Assembly (NCBI GenBank): GCA_038503075.1
Contig: JBCAML010000009.1
Coordinates: 682,001 to 746,000, forward strand
DNA: 64,000 bases
Direction: 5' to 3'
DNA from: Gyromitra esculenta
Lineage: Eukaryota; Ascomycota; Pezizomycetes; Pezizales; Discinaceae
Under the pieces are notes generated by a model. The model had not been told where the DNA came from, made no database searches, and was given only the letters and a program-made list of their open reading frames with translations. Shown piece by piece: positions 22,325-33,817 of this stretch. The first letter of the stretch is position 1; the number at the start of each line of letters is the position of its first letter. A program made the position numbers and the translations under genes.

Positions 22325-23237
22325 TCAACTGTTCCACGCCACGCAGTCATCAAACTTAACTTTGTCCCCACCAAAAATATCCAGAGCACTCCCGTAGGTC
22401 AGATCCACCTTTCCATCCGACAGCTCCTCGACCCTTTTCAGATCGTCAATGCTATATGCACCCCCAGCGTACGTAGTCGGGATAGTAGCCCATTCGCCAA
22501 GCGCCTTAACCAGATCTTCATCAATCCCCCTGCAAAGCCCCTCAACGTCTGCAGCATGGATCAGGAACTCACTGCAATACGCAGAGAGGAGGTCAAGGGT
22601 TTCTATAATCCACGAGAGTAATAATAAGAACTGTGGCAGCAACCCCCAAACATACGCAGTTGGATCAAAAACCTACCTTTATTAACCTCCATATCAGTCA
22701 TGGTCTGCCACCGGTTCATGGCAACAACCCACTTGTCCCCTCTGCGTCGACAAGAAAGATCAATAACGAGCCTCTCCTTCCCACCAACCCCCGCGAGGAC
22801 TTCCTCTAGTCGCTCCATGCTGAACTTTGCATCAGGGAACAAATACGATGTAATAATAACCTACTGACCCTAGCCCCCATCAGCCAACCTTCTCCCCCCC
22901 CCCCCACCTTTCAAACCGACTCTACACAACAAACCTTCTCAGCCCCCTTTTCCACCCACGCTTTCGCATTCCCTCCATTGATCCCCCCGCCGACCTGTAA
23001 TCCGTCCGGCCACGCCCTCAGCGCGCCCTCGGCAGCTTCGTCGCAGCCAGGACCAAGCATGATTACGTGGCATCCAGTGACGTTGTGCCGCTTATACAGG
23101 TCCGCGAAGTAGGATGCGGGCTGGGTCGCGACGAAATTGGTTTTGAGGTCGGAGGGCGAGTCGTCGGAGAGGGTGCCGCCGACAATCTGCTTTACGGCGC
23201 CGCGGTGGATATCTATGCAGCCACGGAATTTCGTCAT
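22325..23237 (-). CDS. HIS6: Phosphoribosylformimino-AICAR ribotide isomerase (histidine biosynthesis), 3 exons
   Basis: Exons on the minus strand are 23237-22935, 22860-22677 and 22602-22325, with two 74-bp introns (donors GTTTGT and GTAGGT, acceptors GTAG and ATAG), giving 254 aa. The enzyme converts ProFAR to PRFAR (EC 5.3.1.16), the fourth step of histidine synthesis, in the cytosol. The eukaryotic HIS6 signature is plain: [20 protein letters not shown] at the N-terminus with the catalytic Asp of [18 protein letters not shown] is the first phosphate-binding loop, [24 protein letters not shown] the middle, [16 protein letters not shown] the second catalytic Asp region, and [12 protein letters not shown] and [12 protein letters not shown] the C-terminal phosphate loops. 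Length matches the fungal family (about 255-265). The ATG at 23237 precedes conserved sequence directly. Divergent neighbour: none within 950 bp. Confidence 0.97.
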
Positions 23238-24191
23238 TTTCGAGTTTGGAGTTGGGTGGAGGTGGTTGTGGTGGGAAAGGATGATGGTGGTGGGGGTGGG
23301 GGCTGAGATTTTGAGTTTGGTGGGGGCGTTGTTGAGCCGCATTTACAGGGCCAGGGTTAGGGTTGGAGTTTGTTGGTCTTCAACCAATAGATAGGATGTC
23401 TTAATCTGGGACTTGGGATTTATAATAGGGATTGGTCTGGTTCATGGAAGGGTAAAGATATCATTGATGTTACTCGCCTCATGTTACTCGGGATTAAGGA
23501 TTAAATCAGCTATGGCTGGGGAACTCCTGTTGGTTTATTACAGCGAATAGCCGTACCTGCTTGGTTAAGAATGTTGCAAACACATATGATACCAGTGATA
23601 TAATCGTGGGTATCACCAGGCTCGACCAATTAACCAACCAACCGGTCTACTTACTGACTGGTTAACTGGCATTTGTGGGTTTCGGACGGCTCTGGATCAT
23701 GGCATTGCACGTACCCAGAGTTTCAGATAGACGTCCCCCCCGGGGAAGTCTGTGGAGTAAGGGCGAGAGAAGACGGTTGAGGGTGCATTGGGGATTCTGC
23801 GGCTATGACGGCTTGGGGCTTGGGGACATGTTGTTCCTTAGGGCTGGCGGGTGTTATTTACTGTTTACTTTATTCGCAATGGCGGGTGTGTGAACGCTTT
23901 GCGGCCCACATTGGAGCTCTAGTGATTGGCCCGTAGCAGCGAGTGATTATTGGTGACCGAGATATATGAAGCTTTTTGCTGGCATTCAATAGGTTTTATA
24001 ATTTCTAGGGAAAGTTAGAATATTGTTGTGCTGTGGCTGAGTTGAGACTGGAGAGGTTTAGCTTGAAGTCGGTTTAGATTACAGTACGGAAAAACGGGGG
24101 GGTAAAGTTTGTTACCGGGTTCGAAAAATACTGATCTCCTTCGTGGGGCAAAAGTAACTCAAACCTCACATAAAATATCCTGGATTTTTAC
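23238..24191. other. Intergenic between HIS6 and the short F-box gene
   Basis: Promoter side of HIS6. No gene seen. A GGTTAACTGG/CCAACCAACC-rich stretch lies at 23620-23670. Confidence 0.5.
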
Positions 24192-24563
24192 TTACACTGC
24201 TATCTTGAGTAGTATGTCTTTTATTACAGCATTTGCCAACCTTGCAGCTTTGGCGCCTCTATCGAGTAGGAGGACCAGCGCCGCCTCCTGACCAAACTTG
24301 GCCGCCGTGTCTAGAGCGGTCAGGCCGGAGCGGTCGAGAGCGGAGATATTGGCGCCTCTAGCAAGCACCAGGCTAAGCATTGGCACGTTGCCTCTACGGG
24401 CCGCCCATTCAAGTCCATCATCTAGATCTAGATGGTCATAGAGTGGGGATATTAGGAGAGCGTAAAGGCGACGGTTCGCCCGGCAGAAGAAATTGAGATG
24501 CTTTGCCCCGAGGGTGCGTGCTATGATGAGGAGAAGTTCGTTTGGGAGACTGAGGAGTGGCAT
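24192..24563 (-). CDS. Short F-box-like / ankyrin protein (possibly truncated)
   Basis: A 123-aa frame starting at the ATG at 24563. MPLLSLPNELLLIIARTL, followed by a 'FFCRANRRLYALLISPLYDH' helix, is an F-box-like start very similar in layout to that of the gene at 1482. After it come one or two ankyrin repeats (GLEWAARRGNVPMLSLVLARGAN, GLTALDTAAKFGQEAALVLLLDRGAK). Fungal relatives usually carry several more repeats, so this looks like a 3'-truncated member. A good donor (CAGT|GTAAGT at 24195) lies just before the stop, so an unseen 3' exon is possible, but I found no further ankyrin sequence in the 700 bp downstream. SCF adaptor function is inferred from the architecture only. Real gene versus pseudogene is not decided. 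Confidence 0.6.
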   Translation of the reverse strand: MPLLSLPNELLLIIARTLGAKHLNFFCRANRRLYALLISPLYDHLDLDDGLEWAARRGNVPMLSLVLARGANISALDRSGLTALDTAAKFGQEAALVLLLDRGAKAARLANAVIKDILLKIAV

Positions 24564-25252
24564 GACGGGGGAGATGCTGCTGGAAGGTGTATGCTGCCTG
24601 GTGGGGAGATATTGGTGGGAGATGTATGTTGTCTGGCGGTCAAGTGATGCACATTCGCTCAATTCTCAATTGGATGGAATTTTTTCTGAATTAAAGCCGG
24701 GCTACATGGAATCCAAGCCTAGTAAGAACCCCAAAATAAATTTTGTTGCCATTTATCATCATAAAGATTTCTGATCTCACGTTCTCTTTCCTCGATATGC
24801 ACATTCCTCGCAAAGCAAACTAGATACTTCATCCTGGAGGATAAAATATCCATTTACATCGAGTTTTATTTTGGGGATGTGGGAGTTGTTTGGGCGTTGC
24901 TAAGCCGAAACGAACCCCCGTGGTGCATGGAACTGGAAATGCATGGGGCACGACCACTACATGTACACGCATTCGGGTGTCCCAGCAATAAATATCACAA
25001 TCCGAGGGAGCATTTGAGGAGTAGCGGGATTCCATAAAACCGAAGGGATGGATTTCCCCAAGCCCAGGGATGTGTTTAGAAATATCCATTCGGCTTGGAT
25101 CTTCCTTGGTGTTGCTGTGCCCCTGTCAGGCATTGGAAATCACGGCTGCAGTGCCTCCACTTCATGCACCAGGCATGGCATGGCATGGCACCTAACCTTA
25201 TCGCAATCCTGGGAATAAGCAGAGTCCAGGATCCCAAGATCCCCCAATCGCC
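24564..25252. other. Divergent spacer between short F-box gene and APH-family gene
   Basis: No gene seen. It is the shared upstream region of two divergently transcribed genes. It contains TACATGTA at 24958 and a GGCAT repeat near 25170-25190. Confidence 0.5.
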
Positions 25253-27125
25253 ATGGCGCGCACGCTATTTCCCCGGATCCCCCTCGCATGCAGGGCCTTC
25301 CCTGCTCCCCAGCGCCGCTCCATCTGGACGTCCCTCCGCGCCCTCCTGATCGGCAGTCCAGCCCACGAGCTATTCCATCCCACCAGCTGCCGCTGGCTCT
25401 GGGACGAAGAGCGCCATGCAGCCCTGCACACACGTCCGTTCAACGTGCCCGCCCTCAAAGCTGCCGCAGCCGAGGTGCTGGGCGTGGCCCCTTGGCGGGT
25501 GCGGCTAAATAAGTTTGCTGAGGGCGGCAGCAACAAGGTTATACTGGCGCGGGGTGGTGGCCGGCGGATCATCATCAAGTTGCCGGACCCGGCCGTGCCC
25601 GCGAGAGTCGTGACGGCGAGCGAGGTTGCTATGATGGAGTTTGCTAGGACGGAGCTGGATATCCCGGTCCCGAAGGTGTTGGGGTGGAGCTGGGACTCGG
25701 GAGGCCCAGTGCAGGCCGAGTATATCATTATGGAGAAGGCAGACGTCGACGCAGACACAGCAGAGGTCTGCTGGCCTGAGCTTAAGCTGGAGGCAAAGGT
25801 GAGGGTCTTGAAGGATTTACTAGAAACTGGCGAGAAAATGCTCCGGTCGAGTGAGCTGTTCAAGGACGTGGGATATGGAAGCCTGTATTTCACCAAGGAC
25901 GCAGAAGCCCTAGGATTCAAGAATGTGCTTGAAGTAGGGGCCGGGAAGAGCCCTGGGAGGTTTTGCCTGGGCCCGCTGGCGAAAAAATACTTTTGGGCAG
26001 ACGCAGCTGCTACTGCAGATATCGATCGTGGACCATGTCCGTGTTTTTTTTTAATTTATAAATTTGGTATACAAATTCCAAGGCAGTTGCTGATATCCAA
26101 CAGGGCTCACCCCCCAAGCCTACCTCACCTCACTCACTGACGCCTCCCTTCACCATCTCCGTCTCCGCGGCCCCGCAACCTCCAAAACCCGCCCCTTCCT
26201 CCTCAATTGCTTCCTCTGGGAAGACTATGTCTACCCCACCAGCTTCACCGCCATGCTCCTCCAGCGCTTCCGCCTCCTCGCCCCAGGCCTTGTCCATCCC
26301 ACTCTCTCCGCCCCAACCCTGTGGCATCCCGACCTCAGCAACCGCAACATCTTCACCACAGCATCCGGCAACATCTCTAATATAATCGACTGGCAGTACA
26401 CCCACATCCTCCCCCTCTTCCTCCAGGCTCGCATCCCGCCACTTCTCAAATACCACCAATACGACCCCGAAGTCGTCCCCGACCCGGTCGGCCCGTTGGG
26501 AGAAGACCTGATAGAAGAAGACAACCAGGAGGTGCAGGAGCGGCTCGAACTCACCGCCATGGCGACCCTGTATGTAGACCGCATGTGCGCCGCGAGCGGG
26601 GAGCTGGGCGGAGAGCTGAGAGATGTGCTGAACACTGGGCGGATCGCAATGAGCCGGAGACTGGGGGTTTCGGTGGCGGCTGATACGTTTGAGACTGCGG
26701 TGGACACAACACTGCTGTGGTCGATGCTGGTGCGGATCATTCGGGAGTGGGAGAAAATAGCGCCTAGAGAGGAGAAGGAGGAGGAGGAGGAGGGGTGTCC
26801 GGTTAGGTTAACGCAGGAGGAGATTGAAGCGTGGAAAGAGGAGGTGGGGTATCATAATGGGTGGCTGGATATACTGGATAGTCACAAGATGCCGAGAGGG
26901 GATTCGGCGTGGGTTTCTGTGCAGGATTTTGAGGCGGAGAGGGATAAGGTGAAGCGGTTTGTGGCGGAAATATTTGAGTCGTTCGAAGACGATGAGACCG
27001 ATGAGCGCAGAGAGAGATTTGTTAGGCATGTCAAGAGCTGGAAATTTACGGATTGGAATGACGGTAAAGGCTGGGTTGATAAAGTTGATAGTAAACTTAA
27101 GCCTGAGACTGGTTTGTCTGAATGA
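25253..27125 (+). CDS. APH-fold phosphotransferase family protein, AIM9-like, 2 exons
   Basis: Exons are 25253-26036 and 26104-27125 (67-bp intron, AT|GTCCGT donor, CTGAT branch, CAACAG acceptor), giving 601 aa. The junction recreates DRGPW followed by LTPQAYLTSL, the family pattern. The N-terminus (MARTLFPRIPLACRAFPAP..) is Arg-rich without acids, like a mitochondrial presequence. Then come a nucleotide-binding lobe (FAEGGSNKVILAR ... RIIIKLP, with Lys in IIIK), the catalytic loop HPDLSNRN (about 336-343, HxDxxxxN) and IIDWQYT (about 354-360, the DFG equivalent). Fungal relatives include yeast AIM9 (mitochondrial, 'altered inheritance of mitochondria'); the substrate is unknown. The C-terminal third is acidic, with a Glu run in the middle. 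The ATG at 25253 follows a non-coding stretch. Assignment to the APH superfamily is firm; AIM9 orthology is likely, not proven. Confidence 0.87.
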
Positions 27126-27650
27126 GCTGTTGGGGGGCCGATGGTGATTTGGCGATTGGCTTGTAAAACTAGAGCGACTGGAAGAGTTTCTGTGGATATG
27201 TCGGGATGGTCCTCCCTACTGTCACTAGTTAGTTTGGACCACTGTAAATAGTTTAATACCCCTCTCATTCTAGATTAATAAACCAAGTTGTATTGAAAGC
27301 AGTGACTTTCAAGCCAAGGCTCGTCGAAAAGAAGCGATGCGAATTCTAGTCATGAGAGATCACCCGCATCATTGGTTGACCTACAATAGCCTGGGTATAA
27401 AAGGCTTTTGAAAATCAATTGCGGAACCAGCGTATCTTTTGTTACACACGCCCGAGTATGAAGCATTTCAAGGGAGGTATCAAGTAACAGAGTTGATAGT
27501 TCTATGGTGCTCTACCGCCAAGAGCCATAACATCTTAAACCTCATATTGTTCCTGAACAGGAACCCGACATTAAAATACATAAAACATATATATATATAT
27601 AAAGTTCTAGCTCTAGCACGCCCGTACTTTACACAGAACCCAGGTCCCTC
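27126..27650. other. Convergent 3' spacer
   Basis: The region between the 3' ends of the APH-family gene and the LVIVD gene. It contains an (AT)n run at about 27586-27601. No gene seen. Confidence 0.55.
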
Positions 27651-29267
27651 TCAATGCCTCGCACCCTTCTGCAATCTCACAACAAACACCCCACGCTCAA
27701 TAGTGTTAACAATGATCCACCCACTCTTAAACAGCCCATAACTAGCCCAAGTACCAACAAAGTTCACAACACCACCCTCGGCATCGTCTTCAGGATACAC
27801 ATCAAAGAACCCAATCTCCTTCACGCCGGCGCCAGTCGGATCAGACGGGATGCTCGAGACATCAAGGATGCGAAGACCAGCGCCATAGTTCGACTGGTAC
27901 GACAACCCGTCATTGACGTACTGGTTATGATCGATAGATTTCTGCTTAGACTTGTAGTATCCCGTTTGGACCGGATACTCCAGGGAGCTGATATTCCAGA
28001 TGTAAGTTACCGGGAAGCCGTCGGCGGCCGGTCCGACAGCGTTGTACTCGTCGTACTCGTCGTCCATGAGGAGGAACTCCTGGTGCTCGGTGTCGAGGAG
28101 CCAGCCCTGGTGCGTGTACTGGGCGCCTTCGTACGACGTGCGCGAGATGATGCTGGTGTTGGTCTTGTCGGTTACGTCGTAGATGGTGAGCGTGTCTTCG
28201 TTGTACCCGTAGCAGATGTCGCGGCTAAGGTATTTGCTGTCGGGGCCTTTGTATTTGAGGCATTGCGCATCGTGGACGTACCCGTCTTGGGCGGCGCAGC
28301 CAGGGCTGGTGGGCTTGGTGGGGTCGGACAGGTCAATGAAGATTAGGCCAGATGCGCAAGTGCTGTTCCTGGGCTGTGCTCCGACGCTGACTGCGTAGCC
28401 AAAGTCGTGGTTGACGACGATGTTGTGGGTGCGGCTGTTTCGAGATAGGTGTTAGACATGGGGTTTTTTTTCTAGAAAGATATAGAGGGACTTACCCAAT
28501 GGGCAGCTCCGTGAACATTCCGGTTACGTCCGTTTCTGGGTTGAAAACTTTCGGTTTTGCGAAGGGATTCCACCAAGGTTTGATATCAAGAAGCTAAGTT
28601 GTGTATTAACACCTCATAAACCCCACCCTGGCTATGTCCATCAAACTCACCTTCCTCAAGTCGAAGATCTGGATATTGTGATCCTTGGCCTCGGACCCGA
28701 TAATAGCGTAATGGTCGAGAACCCGAATCTCTATTCATCCAATCAGCAAAAACACTCATTACACCTCATATATATTCCCCGTCACATACCACGCCATATA
28801 GCGGGCAGACTTCCCACAGTATTAGGAAGTCTCCCGAGGTAGTCTAGTCGGCCGTCAACCGTTACTTCCGCAAACGCAGCACCGTCGGCTTGGCCAGCAA
28901 TAATAAACTCCCGCCCATCAGGTGCGGTCCAGCCCCAAGTGCTACTTCCCTCGCCAGTCGTACTACCGAGTTCTGCGTGAGAAAGGAAATATCTCAAATC
29001 GATGTTGTTGCATCGAAACGTTGTATTAGCACCAGACCCAGCATATCCGTTCTTGCACGGACGGTATGTCTGGATCTTGTCCCAGGTCGCTGAATTGTAG
29101 TTACCGGCGTCCCGCTGGTGTGCGAAGTTTGACATCTTTGCTTCCATAAGACTGTTGTGGACCGCGCCGGACTCGTATTTGAATTGCTTGGCTGGATTGC
29201 GGATCTCTCTACCAAGGGTAAGAGAGGTTGCGGCCAGAAGGACGGAAGTCGTTGGCAGGAACTTCAT
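27651..29267 (-). CDS. Secreted LVIVD-repeat (choice-of-anchor-B type) protein, 4 exons
   Basis: Exons on the minus strand are 29267-28790, 28730-28651, 28593-28496 and 28434-27651, giving 479 aa. The three introns (59, 57 and 61 bp) have GTATGT, GTGAGT and GTAAGT donors; all phases agree. Residues 1-19 (MKFLPTTSVLLAATSLTLG) are a signal peptide. The body shows the beta-propeller-like pattern of LVIVD proteins: DIFYL-type strands such as GREFIIAGQADGAAFAEV, REIRVLDHYAIIGSEAKDHNIQIFDLRK, RTHNIVVNHDFGYAVSVG, GLIFIDLSDPTKP, YVHDAQCLKYKG and HQGWLLDTEHQEFLLMDDE. The Asp-Glu run and repeated His-Asp/Asn pairs resemble the 'regulatory P domain' fungal secreted proteins. Function is unknown; an extracellular or wall role is inferred. 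N-glycosylation sites (NxS/T) are frequent. A stop at 27651 ends ...VVRLQKGARH. Confidence 0.87.
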
Positions 29268-32200
29268 GTTGAGAGTCCGGATGGTGAGAACGGGATATCA
29301 AGTGGTACTGTGGTGTTGGGCAGCCGAGTAGGTGATTGAAGAGAATTGGGCCTTTATATATAAGACCTGCCAAAAGATATCAGTCGCTAGAATCCGGATC
29401 GGATACAGAGCGTTGGCCAATCTCGATGATGATATTGACCGATACGATGGCGAAAAGCAAGATACCCCCTCGGGTATTACGCAACTTATGCTTAGCTGTC
29501 TATCAGTTACTTTCATGATTTGTGTTCCTCGCAGTAAGTGATAGTAGCTCAGTTGTTGTTGCTGTAGGGTGGAACATGGGGGGGGGCATCGGAGGTTTAC
29601 CAAATACAAGGTACCAAGCCCCGTCAATATCTCGGCACATTCCATAACAAGAGATAGAGCAACGTTCTACCCAGATATGCGCACGCATAAAACAATTGCC
29701 CAGCGATACACTTGTATACTTGGCATAAGCAAATCGAGAGAACTAATGCGAATGTTTCGGTCAACATGTGAACCACTAAGCTTATCCCACGAAATTCGGG
29801 GCATTGACCGAGATATTTGACATTAACCCAACTCACTAAACAATATATGTAGGACTCTACCGCTTATCGTCGGCTCGGGGGTGTAATTTATCGGAGCCCT
29901 GTAGTATTCCCTAATGTCATAATTTAGATCTTTGGTCGTCAATTAGCATCCAAATGTCACCCTCGATATACCACGGGAACAGACTCGACTCTTGACCTGG
30001 TCCATTCCATATATATGCGAGCCTCACTCTTGGAAAACTAACACTTTAATCGTGCTCCAGCCCGCAGATGAGTTGGTTCTAGTGTGATAATGGTGGATCC
30101 AACTTCCAGACTTGGTGTCGTTGCTACATAAGTCTAGTACTAAAGCTTAAGAGGGTTAGTTAAAGTAGGTGGTACAAATTTTTGATCCTTGGCGATGATC
30201 AACCTTGTCTTTAAGCTTCTTTTGATATCCGGTAACGTCTACATCTATCTCTTTACATTTACCAGGTGAACCGTGCGTAAGCATAGGGGAAGTCGCACCA
30301 ATATTAACACCCCAAACAGTTCCTGGTACAAGAAAATTAAAGGCACCAATAGTCTACACGCGAAGGTTACTTCACTAATCTTAGGCCTAAACGATATCGC
30401 GGAAAATATATGTTTGTGGATAACGCCCTATATCTTGGTTCGAAATTTGAGAATAGCTACACATGCTCATTTTGCGTGCCCAACATAATTTCTCGCGCCA
30501 CTCCACGATAAGCTGCTAAATTCGAAGTCTAGGAGCGGGAGTTTGCCGAGTTTGGCTTACCGGTGGAGAACAATTAATGTGGGGAACTTTGCCTTCCTAA
30601 TCGAGAATATTAACTAGATCTTCAGTTATAACATATCGCGGGCTTCCCCGGTTCGAAGGCCAGGATGCCTTATCTTAAAACACCAACAAATTTGCTGATT
30701 CTTTAACTTAAAAACACTAAGTTTACTTATGGATGATAGGAAACAGTCCATGTGTCCATATTCGCTCCATTCCCTAAGTTTTCAGCCATATGACCAGAAT
30801 ATAAGCAAAGTACTATAATATGCCTGTTCCCGGCTCCACTCACTTATAACCAAGGTTGCTACCCACCAGAGCGGCCCTGAGACACGAGACTAACACGATA
30901 CCTCACGAGCTTGACTAACCAGGAACAAACCCCACAAGTACACATATTCTTGGCTCTCCCACCAAAAAATACTCCATAAAACTCCAATGATACACTTGCA
31001 ACTATACGTAATATAGAGCGAAATTAGTTGGCTGGCTATATATTAATCCCGCATGCAAGATCTCAACGGTTTAGTGTTGCATCGCTCGCATGCAGTGTCT
31101 ACAGAATAGGCATTTGATGATACATGTAGTCTCCATATTCTGGAAGCATAGCTAAGACTCCGAGATACGATCTAGAAAAATTTAAAAGAGTTTTTTCTTC
31201 TTGTGTTGGAATATCCGTATCGCGCGTGCATGCTCCCCCCACGCTTCTTGCTGGATTTAACCCAGTTTCCTTACTCGCCAGTCGAGTTGTTTCAGGTTCA
31301 CGGAATACTATGATAAGTAGAGCCATGCGAAGCAAGTTATAACTATATACTATAACTACTTTGACTAAACCAGTTACGGTCCCACTATTATTGATATTTT
31401 GCTTGCCCAGCTAAGGTGATACATGCATTATCTGACCAGAATTCTAAATCCAGCCCAGACACATGATCAGACACGCCATAAACATACAATTTTAAAATCG
31501 ACTCTCGAGTTTGTCCTTCCGCAAATTACTTACGCCCTTTGCAGATCCAATATAGACGAACTTGATAACGATAAAGGCTATAATATATTATAATATAACT
31601 GTAGGTTTTAAAGCTATTTGTTCCATTGTTTAATCACTCCCTCTCCAAACACCATAGAATATACCATTAATTCACATCTCATAGTAGGTATTCAGCGAAC
31701 ACTCTAGAAAGCGAGTTTAAGACAATGGTTAGTATAATCCCTTTTACCAATACGCAATTAACTCATACCCCATTTAATATAAACCATGTATACTTTCTAG
31801 TCCAATATAATGCATTATCGGTATCGGGAAACACCGCTGATTAGCCGACGGATATCGTAATCAGAAGTCAGGGCAAGTTTCAGAGCTAACCGTTAGCTGT
31901 ATGGACATATAGTCAAATGGGATAATCAGAGCACCACAGCCTGTGGGTTGAATGAAGTAATAAATAAATAAATAAATAAAGAATATACATAAGACAACCA
32001 TCCACAATTACAAGTTAGTCGCTGAGCCGTGCACGCCACACGCGTGCGTGAGGCTATCTGTCAATAACTCGGGATCCCACCAAGTCTAGCAGTCATGAAA
32101 TATGACTCGACTATATATTTCTGAAACCTTTCAAATCCAAGAACCCCGTACTCCGTGGCCCTAAAACTACGTAGAGCCAAACTAACCCGTCCAGGCCAAA

Positions 32201-32539
32201 TATTACTTCTCACAAAAACGTTTAAAATAAATAATACGCTAACCCACTCGCATTCGCTGTGCCATTGGGTTGGCATTGTCATATAGCTACACGTGTCATT
32301 GTTCCTAGATTACTTGGCATTGTTCCTCTCGCCCACCGTAAATTAAAAGAGAGCTCGAAACTCTTTTAGTGATGATTCTTTAATCTTAACATTTATCATA
32401 AGAGCGTCTGGATTTTTACTAGAGAAAACCGTTTTGATATCACTCCCAGCCATCGGACACTGCATTCATTACTACGTACACTTTAGCTAACCTATAAATA
32501 TTTATTTTTTAGAAATCTCATACTCTCCGGCACTTGTCA
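29268..32539. other. Gene-poor intergenic region
   Basis: 3.3 kb of AT-rich sequence, stops in all frames, no gene seen. It contains TACATGTA at 31121, TTACTCGCCAG at 31271 and an (AAATA/AATA)n run at about 31960-31980. The left end includes the promoter of the LVIVD gene. Probably decayed repeats. Confidence 0.55.
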
Positions 32540-32949
32540 ATGAATTCCCCTGAAAGTAGTGAGCTCGAACTGCTAGAGTTCAGGCGTCTCAAACTATCTC
32601 CTCCTCCTAGTGCTAGTATTCGAACTCCAAAGTCGAAGCCACTCGCCCAAAAAGTAAACCCCACCCCACCTCCCACTCACTCACTCACTCACTCACTTCC
32701 TAACTCGTTCAATACTAATAAGCCTCCTATATATAGCTGTTCGTCCTTGGCTTTTTTCTTCCGCCAGTCATCCCATGGCTCGCTTGCATTGCCATCGTCA
32801 AATACAAGCCCAAAGCCCATGTCACGAAAGCCGACCAATACTGGGCATTTATGTGTTTCGCTGCCACTGGTGCCTTCCTTATGTTGGCTGGAATAGCACT
32901 ACTGTGTCTTGCGGTGGAGTTCCGGTGGTTTGGGGATATAGTTGCTTGA
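32540..32949 (+). CDS. Small two-transmembrane protein, 2 exons (108 aa)
   Basis: Exon 1 is 32540-32653 and exon 2 is 32737-32949. Exon 2 is only an open stretch without its own start. Exon 1 begins at an ATG (MNSPESSELELLEFRRLKL) and ends CAAAAA|GTAAAC. The 83-bp intron contains a (CACT)n run, a CTAAC branch site and a TATATAG acceptor; both junctions are phase 0. The product has a polar 38-residue N-terminus, then TM1 (LFVLGFFLPPVIPWLACIAIV, about 39-59), a short charged loop (KYKPKAHVTKADQYW), and TM2 (about 73-96, FMCFAATGAFLMLAGIALLC), ending in EFRWFGDIVA. No domain name comes to mind. The proline/phenylalanine pattern of TM1 resembles several short fungal membrane proteins, but function is unknown. 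The coding evidence is the clean splice and hydrophobic periodicity; expression data would settle it. Confidence 0.62.
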
Positions 32950-33565
32950 ATACCTCGAGCCCCCGCCCACAAAGCAAGAGTTATCTCTCCTCCATTCCAG
33001 TCATGAACATATATAATGACTCCGAATTCCTATATAAGGTTATTATTCGCGGGTTGGAGTTGGGCTGTAGAGTTTCGTAAACGTGTAATGGAGGATTTCC
33101 TGTAAGCGATAGACCTTTTTTTTTTTGTTTTGATTAGTTACCGGATATAACAGGGTACCTACCTAATTTTTATTTTTTTTACCTACTGAGGTAGATCTAG
33201 AATCCTGAATAGGAATCCAACTTATACCCTCCTAATTGACCAGACTCCATGCGCAATGGCCAGTACTAGCTACAAAATAGTGATCAGCAATACCATGGCC
33301 AACGAGCCGTAACAAAACGGGCCCTATCACTTACGGGCCGGGGAATCCTCTAATATAATTTATCTGACTGTGGTTCAAATACAAGTTACCTTGCATCACT
33401 GGTACGCCAGTTTAGATACGTACATGTATAATCTCACGCTGCCGAGAAACATAATTAAGTACCGGTACATACACGTATTGGACTTCCGTTTCTAACTTGA
33501 ATTGCCATGACAGGCCAATATTCCCCGAGAGTAGCAGCAAAACACTACTTAATACTACTACTTGT
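32950..33565. other. Intergenic 3' of the small two-TM gene
   Basis: No gene seen. Poly-T runs lie at about 33117-33126 and 33172-33180, and TACATGTA at 33421. Confidence 0.5.
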
Positions 33566-33817
33566 TACTCGGGGTGAGATTACTTTAAGGCATGGCAACC
33601 AGCAACACAGCTAGCAAGCATGATCGACAACCAAAAAGCAATAACCCGACTACGGAAATCATGACCAGATATACAAAAAGTAGTAGTTTAAATCCATCCT
33701 TAGTATGAATTTAGTCAATTTTGGGCTATAGCTTTGGTTGTGGCTATGGCAACACGTGGAAGGCGAATTATGATGCAAGACTACACGCATTTCGAGTATT
33801 TAATCTCACCCCAAGTA
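33566..33817. mobile_element. 252 bp MITE-like element with TA ends
   Basis: The terminal inverted repeats are TACTCGGGGTGAGATTA at the left (33566-33582) and, read backwards, TACTTGGGGTGAGATTA at the right (33801-33817): 16 of 17 match. Both start with TA, as expected for TA-targeting elements. The 218 bp inside have no coding capacity. The TIR start TACTCGGG is shared with the element at 40311-40483, so both may belong to one non-autonomous group. Single copy in the window, so boundaries are inferred from symmetry only. Confidence 0.65.

Noticed and set aside
30641..30670. GGTTCGAAGGCC resembling a tRNA T-arm
   Set aside because: No acceptor, D or anticodon arm can be folded around it.
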